Shown here: piece after piece, positions 25,903 to 34,126 of the stretch
How positions within the stretch are numbered: the stretch's first letter is position 1
How the letters are laid out: every line of letters starts with the position of its first letter
Assembly (NCBI GenBank): GCA_017461725.1
Contig: JAFTXG010000027.1
Coordinates: forward strand, 23,481-87,480
Direction: 5' to 3'
Source: Lachnospiraceae bacterium
GTDB taxonomy: Bacteria; Bacillota; Clostridia; Lachnospirales; Lachnospiraceae
Length of the DNA stretch: 64,000 nt
Program-made: the position numbers and the translations under genes
The notes under the pieces: generated by a model
The model's database searches: none
Told to the model about the DNA's origin: nothing
What the model saw: only the letters and a program-made list of their open reading frames with translations

Positions 25903-27237
25903 TTACCGCGTCTCGACACCGTTTCGCTTCAGCTCCACCTGCAGTTTGCTCACATTGATCTCTCCGGGCAGCTTGTTTTCCGCAATGGCAAGCGCTGCCG
26001 CCAGACCTGCCGCCTCGCCCATCATAAAGCAGTAGCCCATAATGCGAATCTGTCCCTGAACCTTGCGGTCCGCAGAAACACAACGGCCGGCAATCAGCAG
26101 ATTTTTGGTATTCTGAGGCAGCAGACTGCGATAGGGCAGAGTCGCGTAATCATCCTCCCTCAGCCCCTCTCTCTGGCTGAACAGATTATAATAATTCTGA
26201 TATGCCTTCTTATCCGGCGAGGATGCATGGACATCGCTGACCGCACCGCCGTCAAAACGCATGATCGCGTCGTCGAATTTGCGGTAGGTCGACTTATCCT
26301 CGAAGGTGGTCACATATTTTCCCACCACCCTTCTGGTCTCCCGCAGCCCCAGATAGCTACCGGTGTTGGTCAGGTAAGCCTTCTCAAATCCAGGAATGTA
26401 TTTGCGGTAGAAATTTAAGTATTCCGCTGCCATCCTGCGGCCCTTCACTGTGGCGTCAGTCAGGCCCTCGGGACTTAAGCAATCGGCACCGTATACGTGT
26501 CCCGCATTCATCACACCCACATTAAAGCAGGGGCTGATCCGGAATATACCGGGATGGTGCAGATCCTCCACGGAAACGACACCGTCCTCCACCGCCTTGG
26601 GGATCAGGTCATGGATCATGTTTACTTTGGGGATCGCAGGTCCGTCTTCATAGGTCTTTAAAAATTCCTCATATCGCTCAAAATCCACTCCGGCATAGTA
26701 GGCCGTCATGGTCGGAGCCTGTGTGTTTCCGCTCTCATCGCCCAGTTCGATTGGCTCGCCGGCGTAGAATGCCAGCATCGCATCTCCGGTGGCATCGACA
26801 AAAATTTTTCCCTCAACAGAAAAATTGCCGGTGGGACCTGCCAAAACCAATCTCGTCAGACAGCCGTTCTCCTGCTCCACACCGATAATCTTCGTGTAGA
26901 GCATGAGCTCCGCACCGCTTTTCAGAACAATCTCATCCAGTGCCAGTTTCATGCTCTCCGCGTCAAAGGGAATCCGCCGATAATCCTTCACCGGATAATC
27001 GTCGATCAGCCGCGCTTTGCCCTCCGCGATCAGACCGTCAATGATCTCTTTTCCAATTCCGTAAAACCAGTAGTTAGAAGCCATGATCATGGTCATCAGA
27101 CCGCTGGTTCCCAGCCCGCCCAGCATGGAGGACTGTTCAACCAGCAATACCTTCAGTCCCTTTCTGCCCGCGGCAACCGCCGCAGCCACACCGCTCATGC
27201 CACCGCCGGCTACAATCAAATCATACTGTTGTTTCAT
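25903..27237 (-). CDS. FAD-dependent oxidoreductase (FAD_oxidored family)
   Basis: 444 residues. N-terminal dinucleotide fold YDLIVAGGGMSGVAAAVAAGRKG, followed by VLLVEQSSMLGGLGTSGLM as in FAD-binding proteins found with glycan and sugar-acid clusters. FVDATGDAMLAF is the second FAD contact and LLIAGRCVSADRKVQGQIRIM the closing FAD motif. It should oxidise or reduce a small substrate in the cytosol. Start 27237 follows AAGGGGATAAGCGG; an earlier ATG at 27279 would overlap the zincin gene. Fourth operon gene. Confidence 0.85.
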   Translation of the reverse strand: MKQQYDLIVAGGGMSGVAAAVAAGRKGLKVLLVEQSSMLGGLGTSGLMTMIMASNYWFYGIGKEIIDGLIAEGKARLIDDYPVKDYRRIPFDAESMKLALDEIVLKSGAELMLYTKIIGVEQENGCLTRLVLAGPTGNFSVEGKIFVDATGDAMLAFYAGEPIELGDESGNTQAPTMTAYYAGVDFERYEEFLKTYEDGPAIPKVNMIHDLIPKAVEDGVVSVEDLHHPGIFRISPCFNVGVMNAGHVYGADCLSPEGLTDATVKGRRMAAEYLNFYRKYIPGFEKAYLTNTGSYLGLRETRRVVGKYVTTFEDKSTYRKFDDAIMRFDGGAVSDVHASSPDKKAYQNYYNLFSQREGLREDDYATLPYRSLLPQNTKNLLIAGRCVSADRKVQGQIRIMGYCFMMGEAAGLAAALAIAENKLPGEINVSKLQVELKRNGVETR

Positions 27238-27256
27238 CCGCTTATCCCCTTTCTTT

Positions 27257-27814
27257 TCATTCACCCTCCAGCAGAGCATACGGAAAAATCGTCATGGCAA
27301 ATCCGTTGGCCGCAATCTCGCTGAGGGCGGCAATACCGGTCTTTCCGATCTCCCTGCCGAAAATTTTCAGCATATATACCTGATAACGCTTGGATACCAT
27401 TCCCAACTCCGTCATCTCCAGATAGTGAAAATACTCGTGCATCAGAATCAGATTCCGCGCCTGCTGATAACTGTACCCGTTCTTCTTCGCCCACATCTGA
27501 ACCGACTGCTTATATACAGTGACCACCTTCGCCCCGGGCTGTATCTCCGCGAAATAGCGAATGCGGCCGGACACGTAATCTTTATCCTCCGTCTTGACTG
27601 CGAAGCCTTCCCCTGCCAATACTACATCAAATTTTAACGGTTCTGACAAGGGGAATTTTTTCAAAAAATTCCGCGCAGTATCCACGCCAAGCTGCCAGCT
27701 CATCTCGATCAACGGCTGAACATCCTGCTCAGGGATCTTATGATAGCAGTAATCTCTCTGAAGAATAAGCAGCGCATCTTCCCTACTGGGGAAGGGATAG
27801 TTTCGGTCAGTCAT
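27257..27814 (-). CDS. Putative small zincin-type metalloprotein
   Basis: 185 residues, no family recognised. It contains HEYFH (126-130), an HExxH zinc site, with Glu166 in ALSEIAANGFA as a possible third ligand, spaced as in some gluzincins. N-terminal part (about 1-60) is helical with SREDALLILQRDYCYHKI. No signal peptide or membrane helix. The start at 27814 has AGGAGACAGGGGGA before it; an ATG at 27835 overlapping the hydantoinase stop region is the alternative. Position between hydantoinase and FAD enzyme, with gaps of about 20 bp, ties it to the pathway. It could be a hydrolase of a small amide rather than a protease. Confidence 0.68.
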   Translation of the reverse strand: MTDRNYPFPSREDALLILQRDYCYHKIPEQDVQPLIEMSWQLGVDTARNFLKKFPLSEPLKFDVVLAGEGFAVKTEDKDYVSGRIRYFAEIQPGAKVVTVYKQSVQMWAKKNGYSYQQARNLILMHEYFHYLEMTELGMVSKRYQVYMLKIFGREIGKTGIAALSEIAANGFAMTIFPYALLEGE

Positions 27815-27837
27815 TCCCCCTGTCTCCTTTTTCATTC

Positions 27838-29982
27838 TCAGTCTTTCTGCTGCGTGCAGACGATCATCACCTTCTCATCGGCTCCCATTCCGGCCAGCTC
27901 CGTTCTGGCAACCGAGATAATATTTTCAACCGTTGCCAGACCGGTCAGCACGATAATGCGCTTTCCGTAAACCATATAGGTGGAAGGGATCTCCTCCCCG
28001 CCGTCACCGTACTCGGTCATATCCTCCACGAGTCCGCGCACCACCTGCGGCCAATTGCCGACTCCTGCAGTACGAACCTCCGCCGCCCGCTTCTGCAGAC
28101 GGATCACGCCCTCATCGTCGATGATGCGCAGCAATTTGGTCTTTTTCTTCAGGAACCCAAACTTTTTCGTGATGATCTCTCCCACTGCGGCGTAAGCGCT
28201 GCCGTTTCCGGCTGCGATCTTCACTTCCTGGGCCGGAAGCTGCATATTCTCCGCCGCAACGGCAATGATCTCTTCCTCAGTCATTTTTTTCTGTCCCAGA
28301 TTCTTTGTTCGCAGCTCCGTCGATCCAATCGCCGTGGCACGCACCAGATTGCTCTTGGTGTCCACCTCAACGACCACCTCGACCGTCGCGGGGTTGGCTC
28401 CAGCCTCGATGACCTTCATCTCCGCCTCGCGGCGAACAGCCAGAATATCCTCTTGAGTAGGGTTCACGACGGTCCTCTCCACCATATCCCGCACCAGCGC
28501 CAGCGCAACACCGATGGTCGAAATCACCGGTGCATTTTTGGCATTTCGGGTCCGGTGTCCCATCACCTTTGCCAGATGGGGAACTGCCGTGGACGCTCCG
28601 CCGCCACCGCCGATGAACACGGTGGTCCTCGGATCCATATTATAATCCTTCATCAGCTCCAGAGCAACTTTTTTATTCTTCTCCGATGCCAGCAACAGCA
28701 CCTGCTCAGCCGCCTGCTCAACACTCATCCCCGCCATATCCGCCAGTGGTTTCCAGGCTTTTTTCGCTGCCTCAATATTTCCGCGGGCATAGTCCCCCTC
28801 CGGAACATACCCCGCAATGTTGGCCGCACCGGCGAGGGTGAGGGCAAATTTTTTCCCGTTGGAACACTCGATATATGCATACTCCGGATCAGATTCCGTG
28901 GGGCGCACCGTCTTCAGCGCGGGATCCACGATCTGATCCGCATCGGTATAAACCTCATACTGCAGACCTGCAATATGCGCGCTTCTGGGACCGGTCTCCA
29001 CAATTTTATGATTTTTGATCTGAACCATACTTCCTCCGCCGATACCCACGGTTCTGACATCCAGAGAGGTCAGGAAGGTCTTGTGCCCGCCGATCTGCGC
29101 ATACTGCACCATCACCCGACCGTCCTTGACACAGGAAATATCGGTGCTGGTTCCGCCGACCTCGAGGAACAGACCGTCGGTCAGTTTCTCGTACATCAGC
29201 GCTCCGGCAACGCCTGCCGCAGGTCCTGACAAAATGGTCAGGATCGGGCGATTTCTCACTTCGTCGATGGTCATTACACCGCCGTCACAGCGCATGATCA
29301 TCAGCTTTGCGTCAATTCCCGCATCCAGAATACTCTGGGCAGTCATATTTGCCGTCTGCAGCATCTTCGGCATAATGCTCGCATTTGCCACGGCGGTTCT
29401 GGTTCTCACTTTAAGTCCATATAATTTTGATATCTCATTTGTCGCGGTGCTGGGCAGCCCAAGCTCCTTGCCCATCGCGACAACCTTATTTTCGTTTTCG
29501 GGTTTATCTACACTAAATGCTTCCGCAGCCACGATCGCCTCACAGGACTGATCCTTCAAGTTCTGTAATGCCTGCGAAATCTCGCTTTCCATATTTTCAC
29601 TCTTTGTATCTACGTACTCATTTTCCGTGATGAGACATTTTCCTGCCGCCAGCTCAATCTGTCCCATCTTCGTATCCGTCTTTGATTTCACTCCCTCGAT
29701 GCCGGTGCCCAACGTCAGCACGCCGACCTTCGCCACATCGCCCTCCAGCAGTGCATTGGTCGCCTGCGTTGTTCCATGAGCAATAAACACCACATCTTCA
29801 GGGCGAATATTATACTTGTTTAATGCACGCTGCAGCACCTCGATGATACCAGCCGCAACACCGTTTTCCGCAAAATGGGTGGTAGGAATCTTTTCCGTAC
29901 CGATCAATTCATAGGTCTCATTGTTGATAATGGCCGCATCAGTGAAAGTTCCGCCAACATCAATACCGATTCTTACTTTCAT
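27838..29982 (-). CDS. Hydantoinase/oxoprolinase-family protein, A subunit (HyuA-like)
   Basis: 714 residues. N-terminal domain MKVRIGIDVGGTFTDAAI, FIAHGTTQATNALLEG, then the central ATPase-like domain with ILSGPAAGVAGAL, EVGGTSTDISCV and GGGGGASTAVPHLA. This is COG0145. Classical enzymes use ATP to open a five-membered cyclic amide (hydantoin, 5-oxoproline) and need a HyuB partner; no HyuB is in the window. GGGGGAGACAGCA precedes ATG. Second operon gene behind the permease, separated by 183 bp that hold a stem-loop. Substrate not determined. Confidence 0.86.
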   Translation of the reverse strand: MKVRIGIDVGGTFTDAAIINNETYELIGTEKIPTTHFAENGVAAGIIEVLQRALNKYNIRPEDVVFIAHGTTQATNALLEGDVAKVGVLTLGTGIEGVKSKTDTKMGQIELAAGKCLITENEYVDTKSENMESEISQALQNLKDQSCEAIVAAEAFSVDKPENENKVVAMGKELGLPSTATNEISKLYGLKVRTRTAVANASIMPKMLQTANMTAQSILDAGIDAKLMIMRCDGGVMTIDEVRNRPILTILSGPAAGVAGALMYEKLTDGLFLEVGGTSTDISCVKDGRVMVQYAQIGGHKTFLTSLDVRTVGIGGGSMVQIKNHKIVETGPRSAHIAGLQYEVYTDADQIVDPALKTVRPTESDPEYAYIECSNGKKFALTLAGAANIAGYVPEGDYARGNIEAAKKAWKPLADMAGMSVEQAAEQVLLLASEKNKKVALELMKDYNMDPRTTVFIGGGGGASTAVPHLAKVMGHRTRNAKNAPVISTIGVALALVRDMVERTVVNPTQEDILAVRREAEMKVIEAGANPATVEVVVEVDTKSNLVRATAIGSTELRTKNLGQKKMTEEEIIAVAAENMQLPAQEVKIAAGNGSAYAAVGEIITKKFGFLKKKTKLLRIIDDEGVIRLQKRAAEVRTAGVGNWPQVVRGLVEDMTEYGDGGEEIPSTYMVYGKRIIVLTGLATVENIISVARTELAGMGADEKVMIVCTQQKD

Positions 29983-30037
29983 TGCTGTCTCCCCCTAACG
30001 TGTGTCATATTCATAGCAATCTCTTTTGTGCAATCTG

Positions 30038-30132
30038 GGGTTGCCGCACTATAGACAGTGAGGAATGACCGGCAGAAACAAACGCGAAAAATATTGCCAG
30101 TTCTCCCCGGTGCCGGAATAGCGCGGCAACCC
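30038..30132 (-). repeat. Stem-loop between permease and hydantoinase genes
   Basis: Outer arms GGGTTGCCGCACTAT (30038-30052) and ATAGCGCGGCAACCC (30118-30132) match at 14 of 15 pairs; inner arms CCGGCA/TGCCGG extend the structure. It fills the only long intercistronic gap of the operon and may set relative expression or mRNA processing. Confidence 0.65.
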
Positions 30133-30165
30133 AAAATCAGTCAAATCAACATGCACATATGTACA

Positions 30166-31449
30166 TTACCAGTACATTACCGCACCGATAATCAATGCAA
30201 CCAGAGAAGCCGTCCATACAAAAGGCATCAGCTTTCTCATGATCACTCCCACGTCCTCCTCGACGAAACTGGACACCCATACATTGTGGGTATTGGTCGG
30301 ACAGGAGGTGGTCTGCAGACAGCCATTTGAGATGAAGCCCACACAAACCAGAACAGGTGCCAACAGGCCGCCGGAAATCATCAGCGCCGCAATACCTGCA
30401 CCCAGACCGTAGATAGTCAACGGACCGCGATACAGACTCAGCGGAGCAAGCAATGCAAAGAACGCGATGAACGCAATCAGTGTGGTAGGTGTGATCGCGT
30501 TGGTCAGCGGTACCAGAAGTGTAGAGATATTCTCATGCTGGATGGTCTTTAACAGCATACCGATGAAGATCATCAGCGCAGCACCGGGTGCTCCCATGGT
30601 AAAGCCCTCATAACAGGTATTCAGCACCAGATTGCAGGTTTTGTGCCAGCCGCGGGCAGTCCATACAAAAAGCCAGATCAGACCAAACAGGATAGCCGGC
30701 AACACAGCCCACTTAAAGATACCAACCAGCGCAATGGTCAGGAAAGGTGTGAGCATAGCCATCGCTCCGCGGATACCTTTGATCTCATATTTAGCAGTAC
30801 TCTCTTCCGCCTCTGCGGAGAATGCAAACTTCTTTCCGCCCTTAAACCAGCGGAACAGAATGAAGCAAACAGCAGCTACAACCGTGCAGGCTGCGCAGAT
30901 ACAGCTGATGGTGTAAACCGTCTCAAACTCCAGCCCCAGCGCATTGGAAATATAGGTAGGGCGGGTCAAACCAAACTGATTTCCCGCGCCCACTGCCAGA
31001 AGCATCACGCATCCCGCAGTCAGCTTATCCACTCCGGTGGAGATCAGGATCGGGATTACAATGGTACCGATCATGATAACGCCGCCCAGTCCGTTAATGT
31101 TGGCGCACAGGAAAATCGTTACCGCATACAGCAGGAAGGTTACAAACAGTGTTTTGTCTCCGCCAAGCTCCGCCGCCTTGCGAATGATACTTTCGCTGAC
31201 TCCGGTTTTATTCATGGCAACGCCGAGCCAGGATGCAATGATTACAACCACATAAGAGCTTGCCATATTGATGGAACCGGCAGTGATGACCGTGGTGAAG
31301 AGACTGTTATCACCCTTGATCGGAATACCGCCGATAACGCTGATTCCCAGCACCAGCAGAATCAGTGCCACAAGTGTTGGACACTTTTTCGTCATCATGA
31401 GAATCATCATGACAACCATAAATGCTACGATGATTAAACCTTGAACCAT
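30166..31449 (-). CDS. Ion-transporter-superfamily permease (CitM/GntP/DcuC-like)
   Basis: 427 residues, about 11-12 hydrophobic segments. MVQGLIIVAFMVVMMILM starts the first helix. NGLGGVIMIGTIVIPILIS and GAGNQFGLTRPTY recall the helical hairpin regions of carboxylate transporters; YRGPLTIYGLGAGIAALM and SNGCLQTTSCPTNTHNVW near the end match the second hairpin. Such carriers import organic anions with H+ or Na+. As first gene of the operon it likely imports the pathway substrate. GGAGAGAAAGAA precedes ATG; promoter at 31599-31627 with operators at 31555-31588. Confidence 0.8.
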   Translation of the reverse strand: MVQGLIIVAFMVVMMILMMTKKCPTLVALILLVLGISVIGGIPIKGDNSLFTTVITAGSINMASSYVVVIIASWLGVAMNKTGVSESIIRKAAELGGDKTLFVTFLLYAVTIFLCANINGLGGVIMIGTIVIPILISTGVDKLTAGCVMLLAVGAGNQFGLTRPTYISNALGLEFETVYTISCICAACTVVAAVCFILFRWFKGGKKFAFSAEAEESTAKYEIKGIRGAMAMLTPFLTIALVGIFKWAVLPAILFGLIWLFVWTARGWHKTCNLVLNTCYEGFTMGAPGAALMIFIGMLLKTIQHENISTLLVPLTNAITPTTLIAFIAFFALLAPLSLYRGPLTIYGLGAGIAALMISGGLLAPVLVCVGFISNGCLQTTSCPTNTHNVWVSSFVEEDVGVIMRKLMPFVWTASLVALIIGAVMYW

Positions 31450-31554
31450 TTCTTTCTCTCCTTTTTGTTATTTTTTTGTTGCAAAAATCAATTATTTCTC
31501 CGCTATCACCTCACTTACGCCGAAGCAAACAAAATCCTTTTTCGCCAAAAAGAA

Positions 31555-31588
31555 GTTTCGTTTGTAATCGCCTTGGTTTCGTTCGTAA
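31555..31588 (-). promoter_or_regulatory. Direct-repeat operator pair of the catabolic operon
   Basis: GTTTCGTTTGTAA (31555-31567) and GTTTCGTTCGTAA (31576-31588) repeat at a 21-bp interval, two helical turns, immediately downstream of the operon -10 box: the expected place and form for a DeoR-family repressor, here probably the divergent gene at 31800. Confidence 0.7.
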
Positions 31589-31598
31589 CTTCAATCTC

Positions 31599-31627
31599 AG
31601 TATATGACCATTTTTCTTCTGCGTCAA
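31599..31627 (-). promoter_or_regulatory. Promoter of the six-gene catabolic operon
   Basis: Minus strand: -35 TTGACG (31622-31627), 17-bp spacer, -10 TATACT (31599-31604), ahead of the operators and the permease start. Confidence 0.75.
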
Positions 31628-31693
31628 GTACAAAATAATTTTTTTGTCAAAAATTTTATTTTGCCTCAAATTTATTATGTTATTCTCGGTCTC

Positions 31694-31722
31694 TTGCCAA
31701 AAAATCATTTTTGTTGTATCCT
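31694..31722 (+). promoter_or_regulatory. Probable promoter of the DeoR regulator
   Basis: TTGCCA (31694-31699), 17-bp spacer, TATCCT (31717-31722), about 75 bp ahead of the start codon and divergent from the operon promoter. Confidence 0.6.
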
Positions 31723-31799
31723 ATAGTAACTACCGACGGTGTCCAGGAAAACACGGCGGTAGCTTTCATCACAATATATCAGCGAGGATGAACATTCAC

Positions 31800-32552
31800 A
31801 TGCTCAAACGAAGAGAAGAAATCGTCAGTATCGTCAATCGGGAGGGACAGGTCAGTCTCGCCGAATTAAAAGAATTATTTCCCCAGGTCTCGGAGGTCAC
31901 CCTGCGCAAGGACCTTCAGTACCTAAATTCCACCTGGCAGTTGATCCGTGTTCACGGCGGTGCCAAATCGATCCTTTCCACCGTCGGAGACTCTGACAAC
32001 TATTTTGCACGCTCAAAAAAAAATCTGGAGGAAAAGCAACTCATTGCACAGAAGGCCAGCCGTTTGGTCAAACCAAACAGCTCCATTTTTATCGCAGCCG
32101 GATCGACCTGCAACGAACTGGCGAAGTCACTCCCCGCGTTTCCCCTTCAGGTATTCACAGACGGACTGTTTACCGCCGTCGAGCTGGCGAAGTTAAACAC
32201 CTGCACCGCCACCATCATCGGCGGACAGATTGAAAACAACACCCTGCGGGCCGTCGGTCCCAAACTGCTGACCGAGTTTGAACATCTTCATTTTGATATC
32301 GCTTTCATCGGGGTACAGGCTTATCACATGGATCACGGGTTTTCTTTCACTTCCCCCCATGCCAGCTCCCTGCTGCAGACATTGCTTAAATGTGCTGATC
32401 AGATTGTCGCGCTGATGGATTACACCAAAATCCTTCAGCCTGTTGGCCCCTATATCATGCCGACCGATTCCGTTCACTCCATCGTCTCGGACGGAAAGCT
32501 TGACGCGGCTACCCTGTCTCACTTTACCGACGCGGATATCACCGTATATTGA
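31800..32552 (+). CDS. DeoR/GlpR-family transcriptional regulator
   Basis: 250 residues. N-terminal DeoR helix-turn-helix (about 1-55): MLKRREEIVSIVNREGQVSL, then LKELFPQVSEVTLRKDLQYL and VHGGAKSI. C-terminal sugar-phosphate-isomerase-like sensor domain with FIAAGSTCNELAKSLP and VFTDGLFTAVELAKL, where effectors such as phosphorylated sugars bind. It is divergent from the six-gene operon and the natural candidate repressor for 31555-31588. GAGGA lies 11 bases upstream of the chosen ATG; an ATG four codons earlier overlaps that site. Confidence 0.88.
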   Translation: MLKRREEIVSIVNREGQVSLAELKELFPQVSEVTLRKDLQYLNSTWQLIRVHGGAKSILSTVGDSDNYFARSKKNLEEKQLIAQKASRLVKPNSSIFIAAGSTCNELAKSLPAFPLQVFTDGLFTAVELAKLNTCTATIIGGQIENNTLRAVGPKLLTEFEHLHFDIAFIGVQAYHMDHGFSFTSPHASSLLQTLLKCADQIVALMDYTKILQPVGPYIMPTDSVHSIVSDGKLDAATLSHFTDADITVY

Positions 32553-32579
32553 GAGTTGCACAATTATCTTTTCAGACAG

Positions 32580-32617
32580 CAAAAAGGCCTGTTTCATTTC
32601 GAAACAAGCCCTTTTTG
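32580..32617. terminator. Bidirectional terminator
   Basis: AAAAAGG, CTGTTTC, loop, GAAACA, CCTTTTT: hairpin behind the DeoR gene, also downstream of the convergent permease at 32697. Confidence 0.78.
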
Positions 32618-32696
32618 TATGATATTTTTTCCTTGGGATGTTCCTGTTCCCCTTCAAACAGAGTTAACAGTCATCAACAGGCCCACCGCATATCTT

Positions 32697-33896
32697 CTAC
32701 AATGCCTTCAGCGCAAACATTACCCCCAGCATCACTGCCAAAAATCCAAAGTTAAACGCAGAGAACATTCCCATATAGTATCCGGCTTTTCCGGGATTGT
32801 GCTTCTTGTACTCGCTGAAGGTGATCAGGCTGGCCAGGGAAGCAATGATCGTTCCGGTGCCGCCGATATTCACGCCCACCAGCAGATCAGCGTAGTTGCC
32901 CGTAAACTGGGACAGCAAGATCGCCGAGGGCACATTGCTGATGAACTGGCAGGACAGTGCGGAGAACAGCAGGGTATTTTTCTGGAGCAGCATGGAGAAA
33001 AACTCTCTCACCACATCGATCCGCCCCATATTGCCTGCAAAGATAAAGAAAAATACGAAGGTCAGAAGCAGCGGATAGTCCACCATCTTCAGCGCCTGAC
33101 GGTCAGCAAAGAACAGCACCAGCGGAATGATCACCAGGCCAAGCCAATAGGGCACACCGCGGAATACGATGGCGATTGCCAGCGCAAACAGCACCAGATA
33201 GAGGCCTACGCGGGCGGGATTCAGGTGAACCTCCTCGTCAGTGAGGGTCAACGGCTCGGGCTTCACGAACACCAGACAGCAGATGGTGATCAGCACGATG
33301 GCTACGATGAAAGGCGGCGCCATGATCCCCATGAACTCCAGGTTCGGGATCTCAAATTTCGTGTAAAGATACAGGTTCTGAGGGTTGCCGAAGGGAGTCA
33401 GCATACCGCCCAGGTTTGCGGCGATATTCTGCATGATGAAGGTGAACGCCATGTACTTCTGCTTTCCGGTGGAATTCAGCACGAAAAATCCCAAGGGCAG
33501 GAAGGTCAGAAGCGCCATGTCGTTGGCGATAAGCATGGAGCCGATGAAGGTGATGTACACCAGCGCCAGAATGCTCAGGCGGGCATTCTTAAAGCAGATG
33601 ACCACCTTTCTCGCCAGAATGTAGAAAAAGTTGATGTTCTTCAGCGCACAGACAACGGCCAGCACGGAAAACAGACAGGTCAGGGTCTTCACGTCGAAGT
33701 AGCCCAGATAAGCTCTGTCCACGGGCACAATAATGCTGGTCACCAGCGCCGCCACCAGCGCGATCATCATGACCACATTTTTCTTCATGAAACCGGTCAT
33801 GGTCTCGATCACATGATGTCTGTCCAGATGGAATGAATGTATGGGGTGTAACGCTCCGGAACCATGTCTTCCGGGAAGATGATGTGCAGTCTGCAT
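32697..33896 (-). CDS. SLC13/ArsB-like anion permease
   Basis: 399 residues, about 10-11 hydrophobic segments. Conserved ion-transporter words: MLIANDMALLTFLPL, NLGGMLTPFGNPQNLYL (TPxGNPQN, the substrate hairpin of NhaD/ArsB/CitT-like carriers), and FISNVPSAILLSQF with GGTGTIIASLASL in the second half. Substrate may be a carboxylate, Na+/H+ or oxyanion. The N-terminal 32 residues are unusual: hydrophilic, with eight His in 28 positions (HHLPGRHGS... FHLDRHH). GGAG six bases before ATG supports this start; one at 33800 would remove the tail. Promoter and structured leader at 33897-34088. Confidence 0.78.
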   Translation of the reverse strand: MQTAHHLPGRHGSGALHPIHSFHLDRHHVIETMTGFMKKNVVMMIALVAALVTSIIVPVDRAYLGYFDVKTLTCLFSVLAVVCALKNINFFYILARKVVICFKNARLSILALVYITFIGSMLIANDMALLTFLPLGFFVLNSTGKQKYMAFTFIMQNIAANLGGMLTPFGNPQNLYLYTKFEIPNLEFMGIMAPPFIVAIVLITICCLVFVKPEPLTLTDEEVHLNPARVGLYLVLFALAIAIVFRGVPYWLGLVIIPLVLFFADRQALKMVDYPLLLTFVFFFIFAGNMGRIDVVREFFSMLLQKNTLLFSALSCQFISNVPSAILLSQFTGNYADLLVGVNIGGTGTIIASLASLITFSEYKKHNPGKAGYYMGMFSAFNFGFLAVMLGVMFALKAL

Positions 33897-33910
33897 GATT
33901 TCTCCATTCT

Positions 33911-34039
33911 GCCGACAATCGTCGGCGGCCTGATCTCAGGATTGTTGTATGGTGAACGTCCAGTCTGAGCTGTGGCCAACTCAATATGTTCGCACCACTT
34001 TCACATAATTACAGCGCCGGAAAAGCTCCGACGCTGTGA
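33911..34039 (-). promoter_or_regulatory. Structured 5' leader of the anion permease gene
   Basis: Two inverted repeats lie in the deduced leader: ACAGCG-C-CGGA/TCCG-A-CGCTGT (34011-34039) near its start and GCCGAC-AATC-GTCGGC (33911-33926) just ahead of the ribosome site. A cis-acting RNA is possible; no known riboswitch class was recognised. Confidence 0.45.
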
Positions 34040-34060
34040 TACTCTTGCAAAACGCACATA

Positions 34061-34088
34061 TTATAATTCTCAACTGAAAAGAGTTCAA
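34061..34088 (-). promoter_or_regulatory. Promoter of the anion permease gene
   Basis: Minus strand: -35 TTGAAC (34083-34088), 16-bp spacer, -10 TATAAT (34061-34066). Confidence 0.7.
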
Positions 34089-34126
34089 CTACTTTTTAGC
34101 GAATTTTATGTATTTTATCAGGAACA

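Noticed and set aside
33897..34060. Known riboswitch (TPP, SAM, fluoride, guanidine) in the permease leader
   Set aside because: Conserved core words of those classes are not present; only unassigned inverted repeats remain.
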